64,000 nt of DNA from JBBRVW01 sp038246545. GTDB taxonomy: Bacteria > Actinomycetota > Actinomycetes > JACCUZ01. A program made the translations under genes and the position numbers. Shown piece by piece: positions 35,779 through 45,113 of the stretch. Under the pieces are notes generated by a model. The model made no database searches. It was not told the origin of the DNA and worked only from the letters and a program-made list of their open reading frames with translations. The number at the start of each line of letters is the position of its first letter. The first letter of the stretch is position 1. Location: contig JBBRVW010000005.1 of the NCBI GenBank assembly GCA_038246545.1, positions 1 to 64,000 of the forward strand. The letters run 5' to 3'.

Positions 35779-38700
35779 GTGCATCCGCTGATCAACGAGA
35801 GCTTCGACCGCTTCGCGCGCTATCAGCACGTCGAGAGCGTGCGAGCTGCGCTGGGACCGGTGCCGCTGGACATCCTCGACGTGGGTGACCCCTACGGCAC
35901 GCTGGACCGGCTCTTCCCCGACGACCGGACGGTGTCGGCCGACGTCTACGCCGAGGAGCTCCCGCCGCGCGAGCGGCACGAGCACGTGCTGGCCTCCGGC
36001 TTCGAGCTGCCGTTCCCGGACGGCTCCTTCGACCTGGTCACCTGCCACGACACCCTGGAGCACGTTCCGCTCGAGCGGAAGACGGAGTTCATCGCCGAGC
36101 TGCTGCGCGTCTCGCGCGGGCCGGTGCTGGTCGTCGCCCCGTTCGCCGACCCGCGCACCAGCCGGTGCGAGGAGATGGCCAACGCCTACTACGTCGCGCG
36201 GCTGGGCTACGAGATGTACCAGCTCACCGAGCACGCCGCGTCGGGGCTCCCGGACCTCGGCGAGGTCCTGCGCTGGGCTGAGGACCAGGGGATTGACTAC
36301 CAGCTCCGCTCCGACGGGTGGCTCTACCACTGGCTGTCGTTCATGATCCTCAAGATCCACCTGCTCAGCGAGCAGGAGCACGACGCCCACCGCCGGGTCG
36401 ACACCGCGTTCAACCTGCTGCTGCGCGACGCCGACCGGCGAAGGCCGAACTACCGCCGGGCGATCGTGCTGCGGCCCCCGGCAGGCCTCGAGCCCGCCCC
36501 GATCGAGGCCGAGGAAGCCGGCGGCGACGACGTCGACGGCGACCTCGCCCGCCTGGCCTCCCTCGCCTCTGAGCTGAGCATCGCGCTGCCCCGCGGCACA
36601 GACGCGCTCGACGACGGCTCCCGCCTCCGTTCCTGGGTCGCCGCGCACCGCGACGGCGAAGGCCCGGTGGCCATCGCCGCGCAGGACCTCCACAGAGTCC
36701 TGGATGCCATCGCCGGTCTCGACATGCCGCCGGGACCGCCTGAGCCGGAGGCCGACGAGCCCGGGCCGATGGCAGACGACGCGCCGCTCCCGACGGTCGG
36801 CGTGGTCCTGGTCAACCTCAACGGGGCAGACCACCTCCGAGACTGCCTGGACTCGCTGGCCGCGCAGGATTATCCGCGCGAGCTGGTCGAGGTGGTGCTG
36901 GTCGACAACGACTCCACCGACGGCTCCCGCGAGCTGCTGGCCGAGCGGTACCCGTGGGTGCGGGTGCTGCCGCAGGACTCCAACACCGGGTTCGCACCGG
37001 CGGTCAACACCGGGGTGGCCGCCCTGGACTCCGAGTGCGTCGTGCTGCTCAACAACGACGCGCGCGTCGAACCGTCGTTCGTCCGGGAGTTGGTCGCGGG
37101 TTTCGACCCGGGCAGCGGCGCGGTGTGCGTCGCAGCACGGATCCTGTCCTGGGACGGCGCGACGATCGACTTCATCGAGGGCGCGGTCAACTACTACGGC
37201 ATGGGGCAACAGATGTCGTACGGGCAGCCCGTCGCCGACGTCCCGGTGGAGGACGGCGCCGAGCTGCTCTTCGCCTGCGGCGGCGCGATGCTGATCCACC
37301 GGCAGACCTTCGTCGACCTGGGGGGACTCGACCCGGGCTTCTTCGCCTACTTCGAGGACGTCGACCTCGGGTGGCGTCTGTGGGTGACCGGTCATCGGGT
37401 CGTGCTCGCCGAGCGGGCCGTCGCCTACCACCGGATGCACGGGACGTCCGGGCGCTTCCCGCTCCACCAGCGGTATGTGCTCTATGAGCGCAACGCGCTA
37501 CGGATGGTGGTGAAGAACTACTCCGACGAGAATCTGCAGCGGGTCCTCGCGCCGGCGCTGCTGCTCGCGGTCAAGCGTGCCCTGCTGCGGGGCGGCCTCG
37601 AGCGCGCGCCCTACGACATCGCCGGGGACCCGCGCACCGAGGAGACGGTGCCCCGGCTCGCGCTGGCGCACCTGCACGCGATCGGCGACATCGTCGACGA
37701 CCTCGACGGGTTGATGCGGGCAAGGGCCGTGATCCAGCGGGCTCGCCGCCGCCCGGACCACGAGGTCCTCACCCGGTTCAAGCGACCGATGTGGCCCGTG
37801 ATGGACGACGGTGCCTACGTGCGTGCCAGCGAGTCGGTGACTCGGGCCTTCGGGCTCGAGGATCTCTTCGCCCAGCCGCAGGGCACGCACGCGCTGGTCG
37901 TCTGCAACGACGGGGTCGGCGAGCGGATGAGCGGGCCGGCTATCCGGGCCGTCGAGATCGCCAAGAACCTGGCGTCCACCACTCGGGTCACCCTCGCCGT
38001 GCCCACCGCACCCGAGGTGGAGGTCCCCGGCGTGACCGTGGCGACCTTCGAGGACGAGACCGACCTGCGGCGGCTTTCCGAGTCCGCCGACGTGGTCCTC
38101 TTCCAGGGCTACACGCTGCAGGAGTACCCCAGCCTGGCCGACACGTCGGCCGTGCTGGTTGCCGACCTCTACGACCCGTGGCTGTTCGAGAACATCGAGC
38201 TGCACACCGGCGAGGTCATGGGCGACGCGGTCCTCCGCGGTGATGCCGCGGTTCTCAACCGGATCATCGACGAGTGCGACTTCTTCGTCTGCGCGTCGGA
38301 GCGGCAGCGGGACTACTGGCTGGGCATGTTGTCCGCCCGGCACCGCCTGACCCAGGCGCAGTACGCCACCGACCCGACACTGCGCCACCTGATCGACGTG
38401 GTGCCGTTCGGTCTGCCGGACCGCGAGCCGGAGCGCCGGGCGCGGGTCCTCAAGGGGATCCACCCAGGGATCGCCGCCGACGCCAAGCTCGTGCTGTGGG
38501 GCGGGGGCGCCTGGGACTGGTTCGACCCGCTCACGCTGGTCGAGGCGTGGCCGGCCGTTGTCGAACAGGTGCCCGACGCCAGGCTGTGGTTCCTCGGCCT
38601 GCACCTCACCACCGACAACGTGAAGCACATGCGGGTGGCGCACCGCGCCACCGTCCGGGCCGCAGAGCTCGGGCTCACCGACACGTCGGTCTTCTTCGGC

Positions 38701-39366
38701 GACTGGGTGCCCTACGACCTGCGGGAGTCCTACCTGCTGGAGGCCGACCTCGGCGTGACGGTCGCGCGCGACCTCGCCGAGACCCGGCTCTCCTTCCGGA
38801 CCCGGGTGCTCGACTACCTGTGGGCCGGGCTGCCTGTCGTGACAACCGAGGGTGACGTGCTCAGCGACCTCGTCCGCAACGAGCGGCTTGGGACCGTCGT
38901 CCCGCCGGGTGACCCGAAGGCGCTGACGGACGCCCTCGTCCGGCTGCTGCAGAACCCCGTGCAACGCGCCGAGATGTCCCAGCGGTCGCGGACGGTGGCG
39001 CAGGGTTTCCGGTGGAGCGTGGCGGTCGAGCCGCTGCGCGGCGTCCTGCGCGAGCCCTGGCGCTGGGCGCAGTCACGGGCGTACCGGCCACGTGCCGGGC
39101 GGGTCACCGAGGAGCTGCGGGCGGTGTTCGAGGACGTGACGCATCGCCGGGGCCAGATCATCAGCGGCCCACGCGCGCCGCTTGCGGCCGATCGCGCCGC
39201 GCTGGCGGAGAGCGTGGAGCGAACGGACCGGATCCTGCGCGACTACCCGTACCTGGTCCGGGCCGTCTATCGCGCCCGGAAGGCGAAGGCGCTGGGGGCG
39301 CGGGGAGCAGCAGCCTTCGCCGTCGAGCGGTCGCGCGCCAAGCTCGCCTCGCGGCGCCGCGAGTGA
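35779..39366 (+). CDS. Trimodular methyltransferase - GT2 - GT4 fusion protein
   Basis: This 1195-residue protein joins three enzymes. Residues ~1-230 form a class I SAM-dependent methyltransferase-like domain (DILDVGDPYG, FPDGSFDLVTCHDTLEHV). After a linker, residues ~338-620 form a GT2 domain with VDNDSTDGS, LLNNDARVEPS and a FFAYFEDVDLGWR loop. Residues ~700-1085 form a GT-B/GT4 domain (LWGGGAWDWFDPLTLV, FRTRVLDYLWAGLPVV), followed by an Arg-rich helical tail. No membrane segments are seen. It probably extends and methylates or caps the glycan exported by the upstream Wzm/Wzt pair. Three active sites on one chain would favour ordered assembly. Confidence 0.88.
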   Translation: MHPLINESFDRFARYQHVESVRAALGPVPLDILDVGDPYGTLDRLFPDDRTVSADVYAEELPPRERHEHVLASGFELPFPDGSFDLVTCHDTLEHVPLERKTEFIAELLRVSRGPVLVVAPFADPRTSRCEEMANAYYVARLGYEMYQLTEHAASGLPDLGEVLRWAEDQGIDYQLRSDGWLYHWLSFMILKIHLLSEQEHDAHRRVDTAFNLLLRDADRRRPNYRRAIVLRPPAGLEPAPIEAEEAGGDDVDGDLARLASLASELSIALPRGTDALDDGSRLRSWVAAHRDGEGPVAIAAQDLHRVLDAIAGLDMPPGPPEPEADEPGPMADDAPLPTVGVVLVNLNGADHLRDCLDSLAAQDYPRELVEVVLVDNDSTDGSRELLAERYPWVRVLPQDSNTGFAPAVNTGVAALDSECVVLLNNDARVEPSFVRELVAGFDPGSGAVCVAARILSWDGATIDFIEGAVNYYGMGQQMSYGQPVADVPVEDGAELLFACGGAMLIHRQTFVDLGGLDPGFFAYFEDVDLGWRLWVTGHRVVLAERAVAYHRMHGTSGRFPLHQRYVLYERNALRMVVKNYSDENLQRVLAPALLLAVKRALLRGGLERAPYDIAGDPRTEETVPRLALAHLHAIGDIVDDLDGLMRARAVIQRARRRPDHEVLTRFKRPMWPVMDDGAYVRASESVTRAFGLEDLFAQPQGTHALVVCNDGVGERMSGPAIRAVEIAKNLASTTRVTLAVPTAPEVEVPGVTVATFEDETDLRRLSESADVVLFQGYTLQEYPSLADTSAVLVADLYDPWLFENIELHTGEVMGDAVLRGDAAVLNRIIDECDFFVCASERQRDYWLGMLSARHRLTQAQYATDPTLRHLIDVVPFGLPDREPERRARVLKGIHPGIAADAKLVLWGGGAWDWFDPLTLVEAWPAVVEQVPDARLWFLGLHLTTDNVKHMRVAHRATVRAAELGLTDTSVFFGDWVPYDLRESYLLEADLGVTVARDLAETRLSFRTRVLDYLWAGLPVVTTEGDVLSDLVRNERLGTVVPPGDPKALTDALVRLLQNPVQRAEMSQRSRTVAQGFRWSVAVEPLRGVLREPWRWAQSRAYRPRAGRVTEELRAVFEDVTHRRGQIISGPRAPLAADRAALAESVERTDRILRDYPYLVRAVYRARKAKALGARGAAAFAVERSRAKLASRRRE

Positions 39367-40766
39367 TCGAGCCCGCCCCCCGGGTGCACGTGGTGGTCGT
39401 CACCGGCGAACCGCTCAAGGAGCAGCTCGCCGGGCCGGCCATCCGCGCTTGGGAGATGGCGCGGCTGCTGTCCGCGCAGGCCGACGTGACGCTCGCCACT
39501 CTGAGCCCGGTCTGCCAGCGCTCGCACCCGGAGTTCCGGACGACGAGCGCCACCGACGCCCAGCTGCGCAGGCTGGAGCAGTGGTGCGACGTCGTGGTGT
39601 TCCAGGGGTCACTGCTGGAGTACCACCCGTGGTTCGTGCAGTCGGGGAAGGTGCTGGTCGCCGACGTCTACGACCCGTATCACCTCGAGGTGCTGGAGCA
39701 GCTGCGCGGCCACGACGAGGGGCTGCGGGCCCGGGCGGTGGAGAACAACCGGCGGTCGCTCAACACCCAGCTGCAGCGGGCCGACCTGGTCCTCTGCGCG
39801 TCGGACAAGCAGCGCGACTTCTGGATCGGGCACCTCGCCTCGCTGGGCCGGGTCAACCCGCTCACCTACGACGCTGATCCCTCGCTGCAGTCGCTGATCA
39901 CCGTGGCGCCGTTCGGCTTCCCGACCGAGCCGCCGGTTGCGACCGGGACGCCGGTGCTCAAGGGTGTGGTCCCCGGCATCGGGCGGCAGGACAAGGTCGT
40001 GCTGTGGGGCGGCGGCGTCTACAACTGGTTCGACCCGTTGACCCTGGTGCGCGCGATGCACCGGCTGGCTCGACGGCACACCGACGCGCGACTGTTCTTT
40101 CTCGGGATGAAGCACCCCAACCCCGAGGTCTCCGAGATGCGGGCAGCGGTCGAGACTCGGGCGTTGGCCGACGAGCTCGGGCTGACCGGCACCGTCGTGC
40201 ACTTCAACGAGAGCTGGGTTCCCTACGACCGGCGGCAGGACTACCTGCTCGAGTCCGACCTGGGCGTCACCACCCACCACGACCACGTCGAGACAGCGTT
40301 CTCCTTCCGCACGCGGGTCCTCGACTACCTGTGGGCGGGGCTGCCGGTGGTGGCCACCCGCGGCGACAGCCTCGCCGCCCTGGTCGAGCGGGAGGGGCTG
40401 GGTCGCACCGTCCCGGAGGAGGACGTCGCTGCCCTAGAGCTGGCTCTCGAGGAGATGCTCTACGACGAGCCGGCGCGGGACGCGGCCCGGGCTGCCGTCG
40501 CGCGGGTGGCCCCGGACCTCGCGTGGCCCGTCGCCCTGCGGGCGCTCACGGCGTTCTGCGCTGCCCCGGTCCGGGCGCCGGACCGAGGCGAGAACGTGGC
40601 CGACCGCTTCCCGGCCCCGCGCAGTCGCCTGCTCAGCCGGGCCACCCTTCGCGACGACCTCCGCAAGCTGCGCTCCCAGCTGACCGAGGGCGGCCCGACG
40701 CACGTCCTGCAACGGGTCGCCCGGCGAGCACGCCGGGTCCGCGACGAGCGGCGGTCAGGAAGCTGA
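39363..40766 (+). CDS. GT4-type glycosyltransferase, paralogue of the preceding GT4 module
   Basis: This 467-residue enzyme resembles the C-terminal module of the upstream fusion along its length. It shares GPAIRA-type opening, VLVADVYDPY, VLKGVVPGI, LWGGGVYNWFDPLTLV and SFRTRVLDYLWAGLPVV. It lacks the methyltransferase and GT2 parts. The GTG start overlaps the fusion's stop (GTGA). Its 3' end overlaps the convergent GT2 gene by 12 bases. The pair looks like a local duplication that then split in domain content. Confidence 0.88.
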   Translation: MIEPAPRVHVVVVTGEPLKEQLAGPAIRAWEMARLLSAQADVTLATLSPVCQRSHPEFRTTSATDAQLRRLEQWCDVVVFQGSLLEYHPWFVQSGKVLVADVYDPYHLEVLEQLRGHDEGLRARAVENNRRSLNTQLQRADLVLCASDKQRDFWIGHLASLGRVNPLTYDADPSLQSLITVAPFGFPTEPPVATGTPVLKGVVPGIGRQDKVVLWGGGVYNWFDPLTLVRAMHRLARRHTDARLFFLGMKHPNPEVSEMRAAVETRALADELGLTGTVVHFNESWVPYDRRQDYLLESDLGVTTHHDHVETAFSFRTRVLDYLWAGLPVVATRGDSLAALVEREGLGRTVPEEDVAALELALEEMLYDEPARDAARAAVARVAPDLAWPVALRALTAFCAAPVRAPDRGENVADRFPAPRSRLLSRATLRDDLRKLRSQLTEGGPTHVLQRVARRARRVRDERRSGS

Positions 40767-41720
40767 CCGTTCCAGCCATCTCGCCACCTCGGCCCTCGGT
40801 ACCTGAGCCCCGGCCCAGATCCGCCGGCGCTCGGCGAGTGTGCGCGGAAGCCGGCCGAGGTGTTCGGCCATGGCACGCCACCGCGCCCGCGTGACAGGCG
40901 AGGCGGGCGCCTTCAGGGTGTGCAGGACCAGCCCGACCATCCGGCGGAGGTGCACGCCGACCACCAGCAGCACGGGTGCGTGGCGGGTGAAGACGATCAT
41001 GCTGTTGCGCTCGTTCCACAACGTGAATCGCGGGCTGCCCTCGCCACTCGAGGCCGCATGCCTGTGCTCGACAACAGCGGTCGGCTCGTACCGGACCGTC
41101 CAGCCAGCAGCCCGGAGCCGCCACGAAAGGTCGGTGTCCTCGTAGTAGAGGAAGAGCTTCGGGTCGAACCCGCCCACCTGGTCGATCGCCGCCCTGCGGA
41201 GCAGCACTCCGTTGCCGCAGAACCCAAAGACCTCATCGGCCGGTCGAACCGTGGACGCCGGCGTCCTCCAGTCGCGGTCCCGGCCGCGGCCGGTACGGCT
41301 GACGATGTTGCCGGTTGAGTTGACCAGGTCCCTACCGGCCAGGAGCACGCGCGGCGTGACGGCGGCTACCCGCTCGTGACCGGGGGCGTCCAGCACCTCG
41401 ACCATCGCGGCCAACCAACCCGTGTCCGCGGTCGCGTCGTTGTTGAGCAGTGCGACGTACGCCGTGTTGCTGGCGGCGATGCCGAGTGCAGCTCCGCTCG
41501 CGAAGCCGAGGTTCACGTCGGTCGCGAGAACCTCGACGTCCGGCGCATGCGCGCCGAGCCATTCCCGGGTGCCGTCCGTCGAGCCGTTGTCGACGACCAG
41601 GAGACGCGGACCTCTCCCGCACCAATGCTGGGCGCGCAGGGACTCGAGACAGCCGGCGAGCAGCTCGACCGCGTCCCAGGTGACGACCACGACGGTGACC
41701 GCCCAGCCGGAAACTCGCAC
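40755..41720 (-). CDS. GT2-family glycosyltransferase (rhamnosyltransferase-like)
   Basis: This 321-residue GT-A enzyme opens VTVVVVTWDAVELLAGCLESL and has VDNGSTDGT, LLNNDATAD (DxD-like metal site) and the FLYYEDTDLSWRLR motif typical of the WbbL-like group. The C-terminal ~60 residues are basic and may contact the membrane. The start is GTG 41720. It is the first minus-strand gene in this part of the locus. Donor and acceptor are not identifiable. Confidence 0.9.
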   Translation of the reverse strand: MRVSGWAVTVVVVTWDAVELLAGCLESLRAQHWCGRGPRLLVVDNGSTDGTREWLGAHAPDVEVLATDVNLGFASGAALGIAASNTAYVALLNNDATADTGWLAAMVEVLDAPGHERVAAVTPRVLLAGRDLVNSTGNIVSRTGRGRDRDWRTPASTVRPADEVFGFCGNGVLLRRAAIDQVGGFDPKLFLYYEDTDLSWRLRAAGWTVRYEPTAVVEHRHAASSGEGSPRFTLWNERNSMIVFTRHAPVLLVVGVHLRRMVGLVLHTLKAPASPVTRARWRAMAEHLGRLPRTLAERRRIWAGAQVPRAEVARWLERSAS

Positions 41721-41836
41721 TGGGGGCGGCTCCCTCCTCGCGTCACAGTCCCTGGGGTCGTTAGGCTCTCGCAGTCCGGACTTCGGAGTTCGGCTCGAGT
41801 CCGCGAGTGCCCCGACACGTCAGGATGTCTTTCTGC

Positions 41837-43819
41837 ATGATCGACACCGCTGCCCAACGTACCGGGTGGTCGCGCTGGGTCCGCGGTACCCGCGGCACAC
41901 TGTCCGTCTGGGACCGCGTGGTCGTGGTCGGCTATCTCGTCCTGGTTCTCTTCGGCATCACCACCTCGTCGGTGGGTTCGGCACCGCTCCTGGACGACCC
42001 GGCCGCTCGCGCCCCCGGCCTCATCGTCGGCTCGCCTGACTCCATTCGCTCCGACGAGTTCGTCCGGTCCACACCGTGGATCAGCGGGCTGATGGAGGCC
42101 GGCGGGACGTCGTTCCGCACGCCTCTGACGTACCGCGACTCAGCGCTGGTAGCCACGCCGCTGGGCGGTCCGTTCACGACCCTGCTCTACCCCGACACCC
42201 GGTCGGTCATCACTCTCGGCAAGTGGCTCCCAAGTCAGGCATTTGCCGCTGGTTGGTGGCTCCCCCTGCTGTTGGTGTCGCTCCTTGCGCCACGGTGGTT
42301 CCGCCGGTTCGGGGTCGGACCGGAGATCTCCCTGCCGCTCACCGTTATAACGATCCTGTCGCCGGCGTGCGTGTGGTGGTCTTGGTCACCCGTGGCCATC
42401 CTCGAGTGGGCGTTCGCAGCAGCCGTCGCTGCCGGGTACGCCATCGACGAGGTCCGCAAGCGCGGTGTTCCGACCTGGCGAGGCTGGTTGCTGACCCTCG
42501 TTTCCGGCATCTGCCTGGCCCGGTTGGCCCTGACGTACCAGCCGTGGTCTATTCCGCTCGGTGCGGCGATCCTCGTCCCGACGGCCGTCGCCCTCGTGCA
42601 GGGAAAGGCCCGCCTGTGGCCGCGACTCGGGCTGTTGGTGCTGGCGATGGTCGCGGCCGGCGTTTCGCTGTTCAGCTACATCCGGGAGCACGCGAGCACG
42701 CTCAAGGTGCTCTCGAACACGGCCTACCCAGGTGAGCGGCGATTCGCGGGTGACCTGGTCGATCCGTCTGTCCTGCTTGCGGGGCCGCACCTCTGGGTGT
42801 CGCAGACAACGCCCCCACTCGTGAACACCAACCTGTCGGAGGCCGCCACCGGCTACACCGTGCTCGGTGTCGTCGCGCTGCTCTTGGTGCCGGCCATCCG
42901 GTGGCGTCGTCTGAACCGTCGTGTCGCAGCGCCGGTCGTGGCCTCCGGTGTCACGTTGGCCGCGTTGGCGTCCTGGTGCCTCATGTCGTGGCCGCTGCCG
43001 GCCTCTCATCTCTTCCCGATGAGCCTCGTCTCCCCGGGACGCCTCGCGCAGGTCATCGGGCTCGCGGCCACCCTGACGTTCGGAATGTTCCTGGCGGCCT
43101 GGCGTTCCACTGGTTCGCGGCAACGGTTCGGCTCGGCTGTCGTGGTGGCTGTCACCGTGTTCTTCCTGACAGCGGTCGGCGGTAGCACATTCCGGGCCGC
43201 TCACCTGCCGGTATACCGAGCCGTTTACGTCATCGGGGTGTCCCTCCTCGCCGCTGCCGTTCTGGGGGCAGCCATCGTCACGGCGAGGCGGTCTTGGTTC
43301 CTGGTCCCCGTCGCAGCCATGGCGGCGTGCGTCGTCGCGACCGTCTCACCGTGGCAGGTTGGGTTCGCCGGCCTGCGCCACGGCCATGCCGCGCAGTCGG
43401 TCGACGCGCTGGCCTCGGACCCCGTCGAGGATGGTCAGAATCGTTGGGTCAGCGACGACATCTTCACCGACGCCCTGCTCATGGCCAACGCCATCCCGTC
43501 CGTCTCCGGACAGCAATGGGCGGGCCCCAACCGGGACGCGTGGGAGGTGCTGGACCCTGACGACTCGGAGGAGCTGACGTGGAACCGTGGGGCAACGTAC
43601 ATCAACTTCGCCTACGGCCGTTCGGGCAGCGTGCCGACGCTCGAACTTCGCTCCACGGATGTCATCGTGGTCACGGTCGACCCCTGCGGACCAGCCCTCG
43701 ACCGTCTGGACGTCGGGTTCGTGGTCAGCCGAGCACCGCTGTCCGCGAGCTGTCTGGAGCAGCGCGAGAGCTTCGACTTCGGTGGCAGTCGGCGCTATGT
43801 CTATTCGCGAACGGGCTGA
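41837..43819 (+). CDS. Polytopic membrane protein, GT-C-like (DUF7657-type)
   Basis: This protein of about 660 residues has some 11-13 membrane helices. A GSPDSIRSDEFVRSTPW segment sits just after the first helix. An external acidic motif at this place is typical of GT-C-like integral membrane proteins of actinobacteria. The C-terminal ~150 residues are soluble and contain several Trp and Asp residues. ATG 41837 is chosen (AGGA 11 bases upstream); ATG 41825 and GTG 41807 are alternatives. It could use a polyprenyl-phosphate sugar outside the membrane, which is inference. Codon use is less GC-biased than in the genes to either side. Confidence 0.7.
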   Translation: MIDTAAQRTGWSRWVRGTRGTLSVWDRVVVVGYLVLVLFGITTSSVGSAPLLDDPAARAPGLIVGSPDSIRSDEFVRSTPWISGLMEAGGTSFRTPLTYRDSALVATPLGGPFTTLLYPDTRSVITLGKWLPSQAFAAGWWLPLLLVSLLAPRWFRRFGVGPEISLPLTVITILSPACVWWSWSPVAILEWAFAAAVAAGYAIDEVRKRGVPTWRGWLLTLVSGICLARLALTYQPWSIPLGAAILVPTAVALVQGKARLWPRLGLLVLAMVAAGVSLFSYIREHASTLKVLSNTAYPGERRFAGDLVDPSVLLAGPHLWVSQTTPPLVNTNLSEAATGYTVLGVVALLLVPAIRWRRLNRRVAAPVVASGVTLAALASWCLMSWPLPASHLFPMSLVSPGRLAQVIGLAATLTFGMFLAAWRSTGSRQRFGSAVVVAVTVFFLTAVGGSTFRAAHLPVYRAVYVIGVSLLAAAVLGAAIVTARRSWFLVPVAAMAACVVATVSPWQVGFAGLRHGHAAQSVDALASDPVEDGQNRWVSDDIFTDALLMANAIPSVSGQQWAGPNRDAWEVLDPDDSEELTWNRGATYINFAYGRSGSVPTLELRSTDVIVVTVDPCGPALDRLDVGFVVSRAPLSASCLEQRESFDFGGSRRYVYSRTG

Positions 43820-43827
43820 TCGTCGGG

Positions 43828-44073
43828 TTGAGCAGCTTTCTGTACGTCCTGGTGCCGGCGTACGGCGAGTCGCCCTACCTCGCTGCGACGCTGGCCCGGA
43901 GGTGGAGTATCTTGGGCTTCGGCGTCGCGGGCGCCCTCCAGTGCCTGCGCGGACGCCTTCGGCGCCGATACACGCTCGTGACCGGGTGGGATGACCTGGT
44001 GGGCGCCGTTCGCGTCGGTTGCGCACAGCAGCGCCACCGCGTACGCCCTGGGCTCGCAGACCGCGGCGAATGA
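43828..44073 (+). pseudogene. Relic of a GT2 glycosyltransferase 5' end
   Basis: This short frame encodes VLVPAYGESPYLAATL, which matches the start of the intact minus-strand GT2 gene next door (VVVPAYGTSPYLTETL). 13 bases (GTCGCCCTACCTC) are identical at the DNA level. After about residue 25 the similarity stops and the rest reads as Arg-rich non-homologous sequence. No ribosome site or normal GT2 core (DxD) is present. I read it as a decayed fragment left by recombination, not a gene. Confidence 0.5.
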
Positions 44074-44099
44074 GCAGCCGCGGCTCCCTGTCGCCTGAC

Positions 44100-44978
44100 T
44101 TAGGGGGAGCCGTCGCGCGACCCGGACGAGAATGTCAGCCGTATCGTGTCGAGCCGGTCGTTTCCGGCGGGGCGCACGGCCTGAAGGAGGCCGTGTGCTC
44201 GTGCGGTCGGGGCCAGCCGAGCCGCCATGGTTGCTCGGCGCCAGCCGGCCTTGCCCGCCTCGTCACGGAAACCCGAGTGGACGGCCAACTCCTCCGTGAG
44301 GCGCTTCCGGCCTGCGTTCACGCTTGAGACAGCCTGGGAGTGCCGTCGGTACTCGAGCCCCAGGCCGTCGACCAGCGCGAGGGACTCGCCGGCGAGCGCG
44401 AGCCTGAGGAGAAGGTCGAGATCCATCGCGGTGTGCAGATCGGTGTCGAAGGGCTCCGCCGCGACGAACGAGGTGCGCCACGCGATCGAGGGGTTGTACG
44501 TCCAGTTCCCCCATAGCAGCGATGTCGCCAGCGGCTGCCCGCTGAGCAGGCCGATCCGCCGCGGTCGCAGGAGTGCCTTCGTGCGGTCGACGAGGCCGAC
44601 CGTATGGGCGCCGCTGGAATCGATCGACACCACCGCCGGGTGGACCGCAGCCGCCTCGGGCCAGCGGCCGAGTGCGTCGGCATACACGTCGTACATCCCT
44701 GGCACACCGCGGTCGTCCGGGCCTACGAGGAGGACGTGCGAGGTCTTGACGCGGCCGGCGGCGCGGTTGAACGCCCCTGAGACCCCGAGGTTCTCCTCGT
44801 TGCGCCAGTACTCGACACGACCGTGGAACGGAACAACTTGACTCCGCACGGCGTCATCGGAACTGGCGTCGTCCTGGACGCCGATGGGGCAGTCGGCCGG
44901 CAAGTGCGCCACCAGGGACGTGAGCGTTTCGGTGAGGTAGGGCGACGTACCGTAGGCAGGAACGACGACGCTGAGCAC
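44100..44978 (-). CDS. GT2-family glycosyltransferase
   Basis: This 292-residue GT-A enzyme opens LSVVVPAYGTSPYLTETL and has QDDASSDD, ENLGVSGAFNRAAGR and a GPDDRGVPG segment at the metal-binding site. A MDLDLLLRLALAGES segment forms part of the acceptor side. The C-terminus is short, with no membrane helix. The GTG start is at 44978. A CATATAGG element in the 135-base divergent spacer could be its -10 region. The substrate is unknown. Confidence 0.85.
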   Translation of the reverse strand: MLSVVVPAYGTSPYLTETLTSLVAHLPADCPIGVQDDASSDDAVRSQVVPFHGRVEYWRNEENLGVSGAFNRAAGRVKTSHVLLVGPDDRGVPGMYDVYADALGRWPEAAAVHPAVVSIDSSGAHTVGLVDRTKALLRPRRIGLLSGQPLATSLLWGNWTYNPSIAWRTSFVAAEPFDTDLHTAMDLDLLLRLALAGESLALVDGLGLEYRRHSQAVSSVNAGRKRLTEELAVHSGFRDEAGKAGWRRATMAARLAPTARAHGLLQAVRPAGNDRLDTIRLTFSSGSRDGSP

Positions 44979-45113
44979 GACCGAACCACTCCCAGCGGGT
45001 CATCCGAGCCAGAACTTGCCCCTATATGGTTCCCAGACCCTACCAAGGCGGTTTTCGGGCCACCGCGCTGCCCGAGACAAGATCATCGTCGTCCGAATCG
45101 TGAGTCTGAGGTC

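Noticed and set aside
43579..44073. Plus-strand frame (164 codons) over the end of the polytopic protein gene
   Set aside because: Its first half is a shadow of the membrane protein gene. Only the part after 43828 holds the GT2-like relic, which is listed as a pseudogene.
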